64,000 nucleotides of DNA from Artemia franciscana (GCF_032884065.1 NC_088866.1:32965519-33029518); one strand, 5' to 3'. Counted from the first letter of the stretch, positions 12,108 to 26,600 are shown. Made by a program: numbers and translations. The notes: a model not told the origin generated them from the letters alone.

Positions 12108-12449
12108 CTAGCTGTAGGGGTGGTGCTTCGCGCCACCCCAACACCTAGTTGGTGGGGGCGCTTCGCGCCCCCCCCCAAGCCCCCCGCGCGCGTAAGTCGT
12201 TACGCGCCATATTAGTTACGCGCCATTGTAGTTGTGTCCCTGTGTACCACCTATGAATATAGATAGATTTATATATGTGTTTTAAACTACGTAAAACTTG
12301 CGAGTATACAACATTCTTGGCTTTCCCATTGTCTGTGCTTATACAAAGCCTTATGTACTAATAATGACGTCATATGCAAACGCTCTTTTTACAAACAAAC
12401 AAACATGCATACACACAACTCGTTTTTATATAGATAGATAGATAGATAG
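12108..12449 (-). mobile_element. Short non-autonomous Helitron
   Basis: The 3' CTAG (minus strand) is at 12108-12111 behind a GGGTGG/CCACCCC hairpin. A second degraded copy of the helicase C-terminus follows (12270-12350). A 5'-like end, TATATAAAAACGAG on minus, lies near 12418-12435 next to a GATA tract. It appears to have inserted in the 3' region of the RepHel element. The exact 5' boundary is ambiguous because of the tract. Confidence 0.55.
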
Positions 12450-12461
12450 ATACAATACAAA

Positions 12462-15400
12462 TTAACTGCGTATAACTTGGGAATATACAACATTCTTCGC
12501 TGTCCAATTGTCGCTGCATATAAATAGATTGTCAGGTTTACCGACCCTCGAACAAGCAACGTACAATTGTCCATGGGAAAAACAATCAGTATTAAGATCT
12601 ATACTACATTTTTCTAATGATTGACCTTGAGCTTTGTTAATGGTGATTGGAAATGCTAATCGAATTGGGAATTGCAATCTTTTAAATTGAAAAGGCAAAT
12701 CCGTTGGAATCATGGGAATGCGAGGAATAAGAACAGTCTCACCCTCAAAAGGCCCTGTCAAGATTGTGGCCTCTATTAGGTTTTCCATTGTTTTTTTTTT
12801 ACGGCAAGTCGCGAGCCATTGCAAAGCTTTGGTGGGTTGATATTTCTTAAAAGTATTATTGGTACGCCTATTTTTAGGTGTAGCACGTGTGGTGGAAACC
12901 CTGAAAGATCCACAAAATTTAAAAATTAATATGGATAATTAACCGCTTCATTTGGTTCCAAAACTGTGTCGACTGACTTGTAAAGGACTGCCTGGTCTCG
13001 AATCTTGGTCAAAACAATATTGTTGATTTCATGGACGTCTCTATTTTTGGGTGCAAGAATTGCTCTTTCACTTAGCCATTTATTATTTTTATAATTGTTT
13101 AGAATATTCGGAAATACTTTTTCAATCAATTCATTTTTGGACGTCACTAAATTACAGAAATCAGCAGGTAGTTGTATACGTCCTGAAATTGAGTCTACTG
13201 GGAGCTTTCCGTTTCCAATTGCCAGCAATTGATCTGAAAATGTTTGACCAGAGTCATCGTTTTGCATTCGGACACGTATATTTGTAGTTAATTTTAATGT
13301 TTTTACGTGTGCCCATAAATTATAATTTTTCTGGCAAGCATTCATTTCGTCTGCAGGGGTTGATCTAGGTATTATAGGTAATGTTTGCCTGAAATCTCCC
13401 GCAAGCAATATTAATGTGCTGCCAAAGGGTTTCGACTTCCCTCGCAAATCTTTCAAGCATTGATCCAGAGCCTCGAGCGATTTTTTGTGTGCCATTGTGC
13501 ACATTGTGCAATTTCAAAGCGGAATGAGCAGTTTTTCCACCAGGCAGCAATGTTGCGGCTATTCCGGACGACGCAATTGCCAACGCTATATCATTTTTTT
13601 ATCGAATTGATGCCAGAATTAGTTTTATCGCAAACGTTTTACCAGCACCTCCTGGCGCATCCAAAAAGAAAATTTCTCCAACGTTGTTATCGACACAGTG
13701 CATTATCGTATCATAAATGTCTTTTTGTTCCGACGTTAACTTGGAAATGTTATTTTGTACATACGACAATAGATCACTCGTACTGTAACTTTGTTCACGA
13801 TCCAATTCTACACATGTCGAAACAGCAGCGATACGGTTAGGTGAAGGCATTCCCAAATCCTGAAGAGGTTTGTTTGCCATACGTACGCACAAATCTTCTA
13901 TAATAACTAAAGTGTAGTTATAAATTTCTGATGTAAAACCAAAAGGCATATCTGACGTCTCTAACTGTTTTCGATGGAGTATATCTTTGGACATTTTTGA
14001 CTTATATTTTTCCCGTAACTCTGTAGGAGCTGATGGAGAGCAAGTTGTTAAAATGATGCCAAACAATGCACGAATTTGACTTGGAGTTGACGTTTCGCAC
14101 GCGTCATTGATGCAGTTATCCCAGTGTTGGTCATTCTCCAATAAATTCAGAGCTTGGCATGCACTACGGTAAGTGTCATGTATAGTACCGTTTACAGTTC
14201 TCAAATACTCAAAGGATGTCGGACCGGGTACATTCACCAAAAGCAGGCCTAGAAAGAAGCATTTATGTTGATTGGGGTGAACGGTGTAGAGTGTTCCTAT
14301 CGTGGTATCTTTGAAGATGGTAGGTTGGCCGTCGACTTACTTACCCTGTTTTCGACGTTCAAATACTTTATTTTTAGTATTCCACGTGTAATGCGAAGGC
14401 ACTTCAGTATACAGCAGTTTTCTTGCAAATGAATCATTTTTGCAAAGCGAAAAGAAAGCGGTTAACTTTGTATCCGGTAGATTCAGGGCTCTTTGTTGCA
14501 CGTTGGTGTCCGAGAAATAAACACGTTGACCATTCTGTAAATGTAACGCTAAGTGAACAACAGCTGGACTACGTTCATGTATCGGAAATGAAAGAATTCG
14601 CCAAACAGCTTCATTACTGTTTATGTATCTTCCAGCCTGATATTGTACGATTTCGTCGCAAGCCAAATGGATTTCGGGCTGCAAGCCAAAAACTGCCATG
14701 TCACTGCCTTTGTTGACGTGTTTACATATGTATTTGATTGCCTTTATGGAGTTGGAGTATTCAACGTTTATGTGTGCATTAAATGTTTTTGATAATAATG
14801 GGGAATATGGAACAACCCACTGGTTATATACTTCGATGGTGTTACCGTTATGCTTCTTTATTATTGCTGTTTTACCGCCATCTTCAGTAGATCTTCTTCT
14901 ATATTGTGGGTAACCATCATTGCCAGTAATTGTATTGGATACTAAAAGTCGAGGATATTGCTTTGTGCACCATCCTTTGGCCATGCATGGTGAATTTTCG
15001 TTCATTGCACCGCAAGGTCCATGTATCATATTTTTACAATAATATCATGTAACCCCTTATCGACATTTTCATCAGGTATTTCAGCGGAAATCACATCATC
15101 AATTTCGTTCGAAGTATTTTTCTTATGTAGCCAGATTAGTATATGTGCGTGTGGCAAACCACGTTTTTGCCATTCCACTGAGTACATCCAGCATCGCACT
15201 GACCCAAACACTTCAAGTTTTACTATGTAGTTTATCAGTGATTTCAACTTTTGCCGGAAGACACGGGCCGTAATGTTATGTCTATGAACCGCCGATTGTC
15301 CTTGAAGTAAAAGCTGCTGTATCTCGTCCCAAGATTGATTACATGTAAATGTAATAAATAAATCTTGACGACCATAGAGACGAACATACGCAATAGCATC

Positions 15401-16961
15401 TTAAGCATATTCATGCATATGACGGGGACTGCCAGCATATGACGAAGGTAAAATTGTTAATCTTCCAACGTTTGTGGTATTACCGTCATCTACAACTGCA
15501 TCTCGCAAATGAATGGATTGTTCAGAGCGGAGCTTGGTCTGATTCAGGCGGATATATAGCAAACGTTCTGATTCAATTTTAGCATACATATCAACGACGT
15601 ATTGGTGAAACAATTGACGGCATTTTAAAATATAATTTTCTTCATCCTGCCGAATCATTAGTCTATAGGAATAATAATGCATTGCACTGCATTTCTTATT
15701 CATTTCTTTGTTAGTGGCTGGATTCATCAATTTAATATTAAAGTGATAGCCGTCGGCTCCATCCCAAAAAATGATAGGATATTGTAGGGCATTGATGAGT
15801 TTCAGTAATTCTTAACAACTGAGCGTTTCGCTTATGAAGAATAATATCTCGAGGTAAAAACTGATGACCGACCGTAACGATTGCCGCTTCGTCGATAGTT
15901 GGAGCATTGTATCTACGCACATGTTGGCCAGGAGGCGTTTTGTCAGTGGAAATAACAATTTTATGCGTATCAGTAGGCATCAGATTGATGGCTGTTTTGA
16001 ACAGACGTACTAATTAATTATTTTCGAGGAAAAGATGTTGCAATTGGGAAACGATTGTCCTTTCAACGTTGGGAGAAATTTCGCAACTTGCATTCAATTC
16101 AGAATTTCTTTCACTGATGAAGTACAATTGTAAAAATTTATGATTCTCGCCTGAGAATGGTAGAAGGGACCCTGCTCTATGATAAATTTGCCCTTTTACT
16201 TTGAAAGTAGACATAAATTGATCTGGATTTTCGATTTGGGCTCCAAACGACGTCATTTGGAAACATGAGTTATATTTTCTGATTTGTGATAAAAAACACT
16301 TAGATTCTGACGTAGTTCCAGTAAGTAAAGTCTTCAATGGCTCTGGTGGTGCAGCCAATAGAGGAAGTTTAACTTTTCCTGAGGCGCAACACATTCCCAT
16401 TGTTTCACCATTGAATTTCAAGGCCTTGCAATAGGAACATATTTTAGACATAGTCCCGATTTGAACACATCTACTCAAGCTATAATCATCGACTGGGCTG
16501 TACCTGAATGCCAGGCGATAACGTTCAGGTTGCTCTGATTCCTCGGCACGCTTTCTTTTCTTACTTTCTCTATCAGCAGCAAGCCTGATTTCTTGCTGTT
16601 CTTGTGATTCCTCGGCACGCCTTCTTTTTTCACTTTCTCTTTTAGCAGCAAGTCTGGTTTCATGTTGCTCTGGTAGTTCCTCGGCACGCCTTCTTTTTTC
16701 ACTTTCTCTTTTAGCAGCAAGTCTGGTTTCACGTTGCTCTGGTAGTTCCTCGGCACGCTTTCTGTTCTTTCTTTCTCTATCAGCCTCAAGCCTGTTTTGT
16801 TGCTGCTCTTTTGATTCCTCGGCACGCTTTCTTTTCTTGCTTTCTCTATCAGTAGCAAGTTTTTTGGCATAAACTCTTTGAGCATTTTCCTCAGCTGTTG
16901 CCGTTGTAAGTTCATCAGTCATTTTACAATTAAACATTAATAGATTTCTCCGTGAACGCAT
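12462..16961 (-). pseudogene. Helitron Rep-helicase (RepHel), broken
   Basis: Rolling-circle transposase of a Helitron, read in pieces on minus. 16961-16014: N-terminal 315 codons with about five 23-residue Lys/Arg/Glu repeats ('RAEE..EQ..TRLAA') and a Cys-rich finger 'CSYCKALKFNG'. About 15980-15401: Helitron-like N domain. About 15163-15132: HUH motif 'GLPHAHILIW'. About 14740-14700: catalytic Tyr motif 'YICKHVNKG', whose second Tyr is His. About 13660-13635: Walker A 'GGAGKT'. Then 'LLAGDFRQTLPII' and the C-terminal helicase motif 'INKAQGQSLEKC...[13 protein letters not shown]', with a stop at 12462. Lesions include a stop at 16014, a frameshift near 15780, a nonsense TAA near 15400, frameshifts near 15030, 14330 and 13500, and a break near 12900. 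The protein cannot be made intact. Confidence 0.9.
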
Positions 16962-17063
16962 GTCTTAAATACCTTTAATGACGTCACCGTCATAACAAAA
17001 ATGACGACAACTAACTTCATGACGTCACCCGACAGACCCACACAAACACAGACAACTTATTTT

Positions 17064-17101
17064 TATATAGATAGATAGATCGATAGATAGATAGATAGAT
17101 A
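17064..17101. repeat. (GATA)n tract at the junction of two Helitron 5' ends
   Basis: GATAGATA repeats, once interrupted by CGAT, lie between a minus-oriented and a plus-oriented Helitron 5' terminus. Both termini are themselves TCTATCTATATA-like. Confidence 0.85.
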
Positions 17102-18032
17102 AGTTGTATGTGTGTTATGTCTGTCGAGTGACGTCATGTTTGTGTGTCAACTGACGTCATGTTTGTCGACTGACGAAATTAAAGACCTGGAAATCGGGAC
17201 AAAAATGACGACCGGGACACCGGGACACCGGGACATAGGGAATATAAATGACGACCGGACATATAAATGAATATAAATGAACACTCAAAGAGAAAGCGAC
17301 CGGGACACAAGGAATGTTCGATTAGCAATCCCCATCAACAAAGCACCGGGACACAAATTACGACCAGGACAAAGGGAATATAAATGACGACCGGGACACT
17401 CAAAGAGAAATTACAGACCAGGACACCGGGACACAAATGACGCCCGGGACACAAATGACGACCGAGACACCGGGACACAGGGAATACAAATGACGACCGT
17501 GACACTCAAAGAGAAATTACAGACTGGGACACCGGGACACAAATGACGACCGGGACACAGGGAATATAAATGACGACTGGGACACAGGGACACAACTACA
17601 ATGGGAACGCCGGGGGGCACAGGTGGATATATAAATGACGACGGGGACACAGGGAATGTTCGATTAGCAATCACCATCAACAAAGCTCAAGGGCAATCAT
17701 TAGAATAATGAGGTATAGATCTGAATACAGATTGTTTTCCCATGGACAATTATATGTTGCATGTTCAAGAGTCGGTAAACCTGACAATCTATTTATATGC
17801 ACAGACAATGGGACAGCCAAGAATTTTGTATATTCGCAAGTTTTACGTAGTTAAAAACATATATACATATATCTATCTATATTCACAGGTGGGACACAGG
17901 GACACAACTACAATGGCGCGTAACTAATATGGCGCGTAACGAATTACACGCGGGGGGGGGCTTGGGGGGTGGCGCGAAGCGCCCCCACAAACTAGGTGTT
18001 GGGGTGGCGCTAAGCGCCACCCCAACAGCTAG
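17076..18032 (+). mobile_element. Non-autonomous Helitron with minisatellite interior
   Basis: The 5' part (AAGTTGTATGTGTGTTATGT) matches the fragment at 10373-10549. The interior is a minisatellite of GACCGGGACACAGGGAATAT-like units (about 17190-17650). A helicase C-terminal remnant follows (17660-17850). The end has the GC-rich hairpin and CTAG at 18029-18032. The element has TGACGTCA octamers near its 5' end and no intact gene. Confidence 0.8.
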
Positions 18033-18234
18033 TACGTAATAAAAATATACAAATATAGAATTTCGTTACTTAAGTTAATTCGTAAGTTACGTATATTTAT
18101 TACTAATAAAAACGTTCGTAAAAAACAAGTTCTGGTTTAATCTGGTTTAATATGCAAATATCATTTTAATTATTCATGTGCGGTGAGCCAAAATCAAAAC
18201 ATGCATTAATTAAAAAACTTTCAGAAATTAAACA

Positions 18235-19062
18235 CCAGCACAAACTACCGTTTTTCCAAAGTTTTTTCATTTTTTGGCCTTCTGATTTATTGGTCTTGAA
18301 AAAAAGGAACAGTCTGATATCTGACACTCACAGCAAGTCATTACTTTTTCTAAGAAAGTTAGTAATCTTTATGAGCTCTAAAAGTTGAGAATGCTGGATT
18401 GTTACCACCTCAGCAATTATGAAAAAGGACATCCCCCAATACTGACTTTTTTTCCTTTTTTCGCTTTAGACCCTTCGTAACACAGCAGTAGCTTTTACCA
18501 AAGATAAGAAAAGTTTAATTTTTCGTAACAATTTTCTACAATTTTGCTTGTTCTGTGGGAGTACACGAGTCGCTAGCTAAAAAACAAAAAAAATCTAGAC
18601 GGTTTGTATTTTGAAGGTGTCCAAATAATTCTCACCCTCTCCCCTCCCCAAAAGAAAATAATTAGTGACACCATTGTCTTCATTTTATAATTAAAAAATG
18701 TTTTACAAAAGTTTAAATTATTTCTCATTGGATTCCCCTCCCCCACCTTTTTTTCAAAGCCTAACCCTGTAACTGGGGAGTTCTTAGTAAAAATAACTAA
18801 AGCGCGCATTAAAAGTAAATATTAAAGATTTTTAAGACATAAGAACTAGTTCTGAAAAACATGCATCTTGTTCCATGTACATCATATGTTTTTTTATTCC
18901 GTGGGTTATTTCTTCATATGAAATATTTTATTTCATCTTTATTGGGATAATGGGCACAAAAGCCTTGAGATGGAATGTTGGCTGAAAAAAGAGATGTAAA
19001 GATGAAAAAGGAAACGGATGGTAAAATACTGGGAATATGAACATGAGTGTTATAAGGAGAAT
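18235..19062. repeat. Repeat C, copy 2 (uninterrupted)
   Basis: Matches 1595-1942 joined directly to 4169-4668. Around 18575-18600 it reads GCTAGCTAAAAAAC and then A-rich sequence leading to GGTTTGTATTTTGAA. It thus represents the empty site for the repeat A insertion in copy 1. Confidence 0.7.
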
Positions 19063-19901
19063 TATCAAAATTTACTTCCCATCTTTCTATCTCTCTTTAA
19101 ATTTGTGATGAATTACTAGCTGTGGCAACAGACCCTATATTATAGGGTGGGGTGGTTCCCCAATACTGAGTAAAGTCTAAATTACCAATCCATTCTTGAT
19201 TTTTTAACATGCCAAAATTTTTTTTACGATAATAGCGTACGGCTGCATCAACATGATCTACAGCACTTCTAACCATGGTCTCCACCTCGCTCCTCCTTAT
19301 TTCACAGTTTAACGCATTCTATGATTTTATTACGTTTTTCTTGTTTTTGTATGATCTACCACTCTAATCCTATTGGTACACATCCCTCCTCTTCTTTGTA
19401 AGATTTAATGTATTTTGGGTAATTTCTACCTTTTCTCCCTACGGTACCATTTGCTACTTAACAAACGATTTTCGAAAAATTATTGACTGTGGTCAAATTT
19501 TGCACTGAAATTTTTGAGTTGGATCCACTAATACATTGTCAACTTTTAGGTCTTACATTTTAATATTCTTCAGTTCCGGGAAAGTTTCTTTCAAATCTTC
19601 CTCGTGGTGTTTGGCATACTCATATTTCTCAATAAGAACTTACCCTTTCTGAATTTTAGCTTTAGGTTAAATCGTGACACTATCAGAGGGTGATGATTAC
19701 TTTTAACATCAACTACCATTCCTGCATACCCTAATATCTTGCACTGATCCTGTCAGCCTTCGGTTTACAATAGAATAATTAATAATGTTGGTTGTCTTAC
19801 CATCATGTGAATATAATATTAACTTATAGGCCATAATGTGGGAAAGCAATGCATTGGTTACAATTTGATTTTTTTTTTTTATATTAAATAAAAAAAAATA
19901 G
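19063..19901. other. No recognised gene
   Basis: AT-rich interval. A stretch near 19085-19180 resembles 6730-6830. The open frame at 19709-19927 (minus) runs into the repeat A end and is not credible. An A/T-rich piece just before 19902 looks like the end of a B element. Confidence 0.4.
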
Positions 19902-22718
19902 TTTTTATGGCACTTGGTATTAACCAAGTGACATATAGCAATCGCCTATTCTGTTGGTCTGTCTGTCTGTCTGTCTGTCGGTCTGTCTGTCGGTCTCTCT
20001 GTCGGTCCCGGTTTTGCTACTTTAGGCACTTCCAGGTTAGCTAGGACAATGAAATTTGGCAAGCGTATCAGGGACCGGATCAGATTAAATTAGAAATAGT
20101 CGTTTTCTCGATTTGACCATCTGGGGGGATTGGGGGCCCGGTTAATTCGCAAAAAATAGAAAAAATTGAAGTATTTTTAACTTATGAGCGGGTGATTGGA
20201 TCTTAATGAAATTCGATGTTTGGAATGATATTGTGTTTTAGAACTCTTATTTTAAATCCCGACTGGATCTGATGACATTGGGGGGGAGTTGGAGGAGGAA
20301 AACCTAAAGTCCCGGTTTTGCTACTTTAGGCACTTCCAGGTAAGCTAGGACGATGAAATTTGGCAAGCGTATCAGGGACCGGACTAGATTAAATTAGAAA
20401 TAGTCGTTTTCCCGATTTGACCATCTGGGGGGGGAGTGGGGCCCGGTTAATTCGTAAAAAATAGAAAAAATGAAGTATTTTCAACTTATGAGCGGGTGAT
20501 TGGATCTTAATGAAATTTGACATGATATTGTGTCTCAGAGCTCTTATTTTAAATCCCGACCGGGTCTGATGACATTGGGGGGAGTTGGAGGGGGGAAACC
20601 TAAAATCTTGGAAAACACTTAGAGTGGAGGGATCGGGATGAAACTCGATGGGAAAAATAAGCGCAAGTCCCAGATACATGATTGACATAATCGGAACTGA
20701 TTCGCTCTCTTTGGGGTAGTGGGGGGGGGGGAGTAATTCTTAAAAATTAGAAAAATGAGGTATTTTCAACTTACGAACGGGTGATCGGATCTCAATGAAA
20801 TTTGATGTTTAGAAGGATATCGTGTCTTAGAGCTCTTATTTTAAATCCCGACCGGATCTGGTGATGGGGGTGGGGAGTTGAGAGGGGGAAAACCTAAAAC
20901 TTGGAAAACACTTAGAGTGGAGGGATCGGGATGAAACATGGTGGGAAAAATAAACACAAGTTCTAGATAGATGATTGACATAAACGGAACGGATCCGCTC
21001 TCTTTGGGGTAGTTGGGGGGGGGTTATTTTTGAAAAAAAAATGAGGTATTTTTAACATACGAACGGGTGATCGGATCTCAATGAAATTTGATATTTGGAA
21101 GGATATCGTGGCTCAGAGCTCTTATTTTAAACCCGACCGGATCTGGTGACATTTGGGGGGGGGGGAGTTGGGAGGGCGAAACCTAAAACTTGGAAAACAC
21201 CTAGAGTGGAGGGATCGGGATGAAACTTGGTGGGGAAAAAACACGAGCCCTAGATACTTGATTGACATTACCAGAACGGATCCGCTCTCTTTGGGGTAGT
21301 TGGGGGGGGGGGGTGATTCTGAAAAATTAGAAAAAAGAAAGTATTTTTAACTTACGAACGGGTGATTGGATCTCCATAAAATTTGATATTAGAAGGATAT
21401 CGTTTCTCAAAGCTCTTATTTTAAATCCTGACCGGATCCTGTGACACTGGGGGAAGTTTGGGTTGGGGAAACCTAAAATGATGGAAAACGCTTAGATTGG
21501 AGGGATTGGGATGAAACTTGGTTGGAAAAATAAGCAGAAGTCTTGCATACGTGATTTACATAATTGGAACGTATCCATTCAATTGCGGGGGAGGGGGGGG
21601 GGGGTAATTCTGAAAAATAACAAAAAATGACGTATTTTTAACTTACGAAGGAGTGATCGGATCTTCATGAAACATCATATTTAGAAGTATCTCGTAACTC
21701 AGATCTCTTATTTTAAATCTCAGCCGGATCCAGCGAAATTGGAGGGGGGCAGTTGAGGGGAACCAGAAATCTTAGAAAATACTTAAGAGGTGCGATCAGG
21801 ATGAAACTGGATGGGAAGAATCGAAACCTGTCTAAGATACGTGACTGACATAACTGAACCGGATCTGCTCTCTTCGGTGGAGTTGAGGGGGGGGGATAAT
21901 TTTGAAAATTGAGGCATTTGTAACTTACGAAAGGGTGACCAGATCTTAATCAAATTTGATATTTAGAATGATCTTGCGCTTTAAAGCTCTAATTTTAAAT
22001 TCCGACAAGATCCTGTGACATTCGGGGGAGTTGGAGGGGGAAACCGGAATTCTTGGAAAACGTGAAAATTGGGGTATTTTTATTTTACGAACAGGTGATC
22101 GGATCGTAATGAAATTTGATATTTAGAAGGAATTCATGTCTCAGAGCTCTTATTTCAAATCCCGACCAGATCTTTTGACATTAGGAGGAGTTGGAGGGGG
22201 AAATCTTGGAGAAACACTTGGAGTGTAGGAATCAGGATGAAGCTTGGTGGATAGAATAAATAAATGTCCTTGATACGTGATTGACTGAACCATACTGGAT
22301 TCGCTCTCTTTGGGGGAGTTGAGGGGAGGGGTTCAGTGATTTGGCGATTTTGGTGCTTCTGGACGTGCTAAGACGATGAAAATTGGTAGGTGTGTCAGGG
22401 AGCTGCACAATTTGACTTGATACAGTCGTTTTCCCAAATTCGACCATCGGGGGGGGGGGGCAAAAGGGAGAGGAAAAATTAGAAAAAATTAGGTATTTAT
22501 AACTTACGAGTGGGTGATCTGATCTTAATGAATTTTGATCTTATTTGAATCTTATTAATGAATCTTATTTTAAATCTTGACCGCCATTAAGCCTCTTATT
22601 TTCCTTTTTAAATCAATCTATTGATTCTTAGAATTTAGCTAGAGCTCATACCATATGATCTCTTGGCTCTTAGCTCTTCTCGCCTCGTCACAAGTGCCAT
22701 ATGAGCTCTTAGCTCTTG
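19902..22718 (-). repeat. Repeat A, copy 3 (reverse orientation)
   Basis: Begins with TTTTTATGGCACTTGGTA, a hairpin and a CTGT-rich tract (about 19955-20007). Ends with GAGCTCTTAGCTCTTG. The ~295-bp poly-G/poly-C units are in reverse. A terminal piece is repeated: CCCGGTTTTGCTACTTTAGG occurs at about 20007 and again at about 20311. The recurring unit frame appears once (20389-20688, minus). It is inserted at the fold-back end of B copy 3. Confidence 0.75.
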
Positions 22719-23620
22719 TTTAACTGAAAGTAAGGAGAAACATTAAAAATTAAAACGAGCAGAAATTACTTTGTATATGAAAGGGGCTGTTCCCTCTTCA
22801 ATGCCCCGCTCTTTACGCTAAAGTTTGACTCTTTCTCTCAACTCTACTTTTTAAAATAGTAAAACACCAAAACAGTAAACAGTAAAACAGTAATCCCCCT
22901 GAAAGTGTCTGTACACTTTCCAATTTCTGTTACTATGTGTAAACACTGGTGAAAGTTGGTAACTTGCAGCCCCTCCCATGGGGACAGTGGGGAGTAAGTC
23001 GTCCCAAAAGCCATAGTTTTTTGTTTTTTGAATATGCTGAGCAAAATGACTATCTCAGAATTTTGATTTCGTGACTTTGTAAAAACAACGAGCGTGGGAG
23101 GGGGCCTAGATGCCCTCCTATTTTTCGGTCACTTAAAAATGGCACCAGAACTTTTAATTTCCGTTAGAATGAGCCGTCTCGCGACGTTCTAGGACCACAG
23201 GGTCGACATGATCACCCCTGGGAAAAAAAACCAAAAAAAACAAAAAAAAAACAAACAAATAAACACACATCCGTGATCAGTCTTGTGGCAAAAAATACAA
23301 AACTCCACATTATTGTAGATCGGAGCTTGAAACATCTAGAAGAGCTCTCTAATACGCTGAATCTGAAGATGTGATTTTTCGTTAAGACTCTATGACGTTT
23401 AAGGGGTGTTTCCCCCTATTTTCTAAAATTATGCAAATTTTCTCAGGCTCGTAACTTTCGATAGGTATGATTAAACATGATGAAACTTATATATTTAAAC
23501 TCAGCATTAAAATTTAATTCTTTTGATGTAACTATTGGTATCAAAATTCAATTTTTTAGAGTTTCGGTTACTATTGAGCCGGGTCGCTCCTTACTACAGT
23601 TCGTTACCATAAACCGTGTG
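22719..23620. repeat. Repeat B, copy 3 (internally deleted)
   Basis: Begins TTTAACTGAAAGTAAGGAG and ends GGGTCGCTCCTTACTACAGT with the terminal palindrome. At about 900 bp it lacks the second arm of the fold-back and part of the interior present in the 1.77-kb copy at 53676-55448. Confidence 0.7.
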
Positions 23621-26600
23621 ATAAATTGGTAACAGTCAATAATCATTGCAATTTCTTTTTGTTCACCAAATTTACCCAGGCTAGAAACCTGTTTTCCTTA
23701 TTTGTATCAGCATGGAAATTAAAATTCCACAATAAAAAACAATTTTTATGCTAGGGATCATGTCTATTTTTTTTCTGAAGTTATAATTAAAAATTATCTG
23801 AGTAACTACAATCTACGCTTTTCGGTTCTGTGTGGGCATAATCTATTATGGCTGATATCTTGCACTTTTCTGTCCCAAATTGAGCAACTAGCATTCTATG
23901 ACTAATACCTTCGCAGTCTCAGCAAGATTTAAGGATTTAGTTGATCATTATAAGCCCTAATACCCGTTAATGCACCTAACCTTTCCGGCATGAATCAATA
24001 ATCTCTATATCACATAGTTTTGTGTTTTCTATTCTTTGGATGTAAGTTGCCGAAACTCCCAATAAGCGCAGTTCAAAATCTCCGGATTCATCAGTCAAAT
24101 GTCAATATGATAGGCAGCTGTTTTATAACTTTCTAATATTCCAATTTGCAATTTTCACATTATTTCAATCATCAAAATTGTATGTCCTCTGTAAAGATAA
24201 TACTACTAGCCAGTATAAGACAGGGACAAGTACGTCTTCTAATATCTAGAAAAAGCAATAAAGCGAGATTAAATCCAAACAACAGGTTTTGGTAAATCCT
24301 AAACAACGGGACCTCATTTACGAATGAAAGCTTTGTTAAATCATAGTTCTATCTTGTTAGTGGCGTGATTTCCACGTTCGGCTATGCTCTTTTATCAAGA
24401 AAAGTAGAAATCGTGCACAGGCAATCTCAAGCCTTTTACCTCAGACTCGTTATATTACCATGCCTATAAATATTTAACTATTTTCGAGGAAGCAGCCTAT
24501 GATAAATAACTTAGCTAAAAAAAATTTTGATGGCCAAAAAAGCTCACCAAAATGAAAAAACTTGTTAAGTAAAAAATATAGTGAAAAGGCTCTGTCGTTT
24601 TCTAAGCTATAATTGCCTCAAGAGACGTTGCTCCTCTTTAACTTGCAGTGCCGTTGTCAGTCACGGTACTGATTTGGCATTCTTGAAAAGTCTACCTGGA
24701 CGCCACTAGGAGGCCACACAAGGAGTATTTGTCGTAGTTCCAAAATTTTGAAACTTCTCTAAGAACATATTGAAAAAAAAAAAAATAGTCACACTGGAAA
24801 ATTCTTACGAATCTAGCGCATTCCACCAAAAACCGAAAATGCTCTAAGAAAAACAATGAAAACGCTGAAGAATTTTTAATCGTACTATTTGTAGACTATT
24901 ATTGAAGAAATAGAATCATTTCATTCTTATTAGTTTTGTCCTCAAATTTATTTGTTTTTTAGTAAGAAAGTAGAACAATGATATCTGATCAAATTGGGGA
25001 CTCTTCTTCCGAGTCCCAAGGTTCAGGAGTTTCGTTGTTCTTTCATAAACTGTCACAGGTGACTGATTTTCTTAGTTTACCATTGGTTTCTTGAACTAGT
25101 CTAACTTATCAATAATTAGGGTAGGTTATTATTATTAGGAAGTTTAGAGCACATCTACTAAATCTTATTTGAACGTTTAAAAATCTGGTAACTGCCTAAG
25201 TTAGTGACTTTTGATTGGAACATGTTAAAAAGATAAGATTAGTGTCATTATAGCCTAGTCCTTATTTTAGCCCATGTTTAGTATATATGCATTTTGTTAG
25301 TTAATAGCATCACCAGGTAAAAGCAGCTCTTTTGAAGTAAATTCTATACAACAATTAGAATAGGCCTAGCCTAATGCCACTAGTTCTTGCATTTATGTTT
25401 CCCTTTTGTTTGATTTTTATAACCTTGATCAGCCTAGTTTTGTTTACAAAACTTTAATAATTTATAGCAAGTTTTGGTAAAATTCTAGTTAATTGACTTC
25501 TTGCTATCTTGGAAATGGTTTAGGTTAGGAAAATGAAACTTTCAGGGATGGGTCTACAGGCTAAAGTATGTCCTGGGAAGGTATTTTAAAGTACCCACCT
25601 TCACTCCTTCTCCCTCTAGAGGGCCCTGCAATTTGTCTACATGACAGGTCTATACCTATTGCAATTTTGACAAAACAACATTTTACCTTAATTCTCAGTT
25701 ACTATTTGCTTTTTCTCTGCCTTGAGCTCTGAAAATGCAATACCTGTTATTTGAGTAGAATTTTGAGCCATATCAATGTTTTTTTTCAAAATTTAGGAAA
25801 TGTATTTGTATATCTTTAAAACCTTATAAAATGGGATTAAGCAAAGTTATGAAGCTGAAGTGTCTAAAGATTCATTATTTTATGTTATTTCCAAATATCA
25901 AATTAAGATTTTTACAATGCACTGCTCCTTCATTATGGTTAACAAGCACATTTTATCTGTTAAATACTCTAAACAGTAAAAAATAAATAAGTACTTCAAT
26001 TTAGCAGTGAACATTCTGAGGTTGGCTATTATTGTTGGCAGATTTAAGGCATATATGATGAGTGTTATCTTGCTGTATTAAACTGCTTTGATTTTCAGAT
26101 TTTGATAAACACAGCTTAAGGGATGAAGAAAAGAATTGTACCATAATAAATTATTGGGTAGCCTAGTATTTACATCTAATAATTTCATTACTTAAAAATG
26201 ATATAAAATCATGCATGACAAAGGAAAGAAAGATGAAAATGTAATTATTTGAAAATTGCTGCATATTCTAAAGTAAAACTTTGTTTCTAGGATCTTTATT
26301 TTTCTATATATGCTACATCTATATCTTAAACTATTACAGGAGGGCTGTATATTATCATTAGTGCTATTATAAATAACACAAAAAACATAATTTAAGTAAT
26401 GTAATGGTACTCGTCTTTCGACAGTGTTTCCCCCCAGAAGAGATGCTCTTCTCCAGTGAAAGCCAATACACTGCTGACCCTCTCCCCTCCCCAATGACAG
26501 TAGATATAGTCATAGGATATATAGAAAACTAAAAGGAAGCAATGTAATTCTTACTTAGTAATCAGTAGCATATTTTCATTAATAAGATTACCACATTTCC

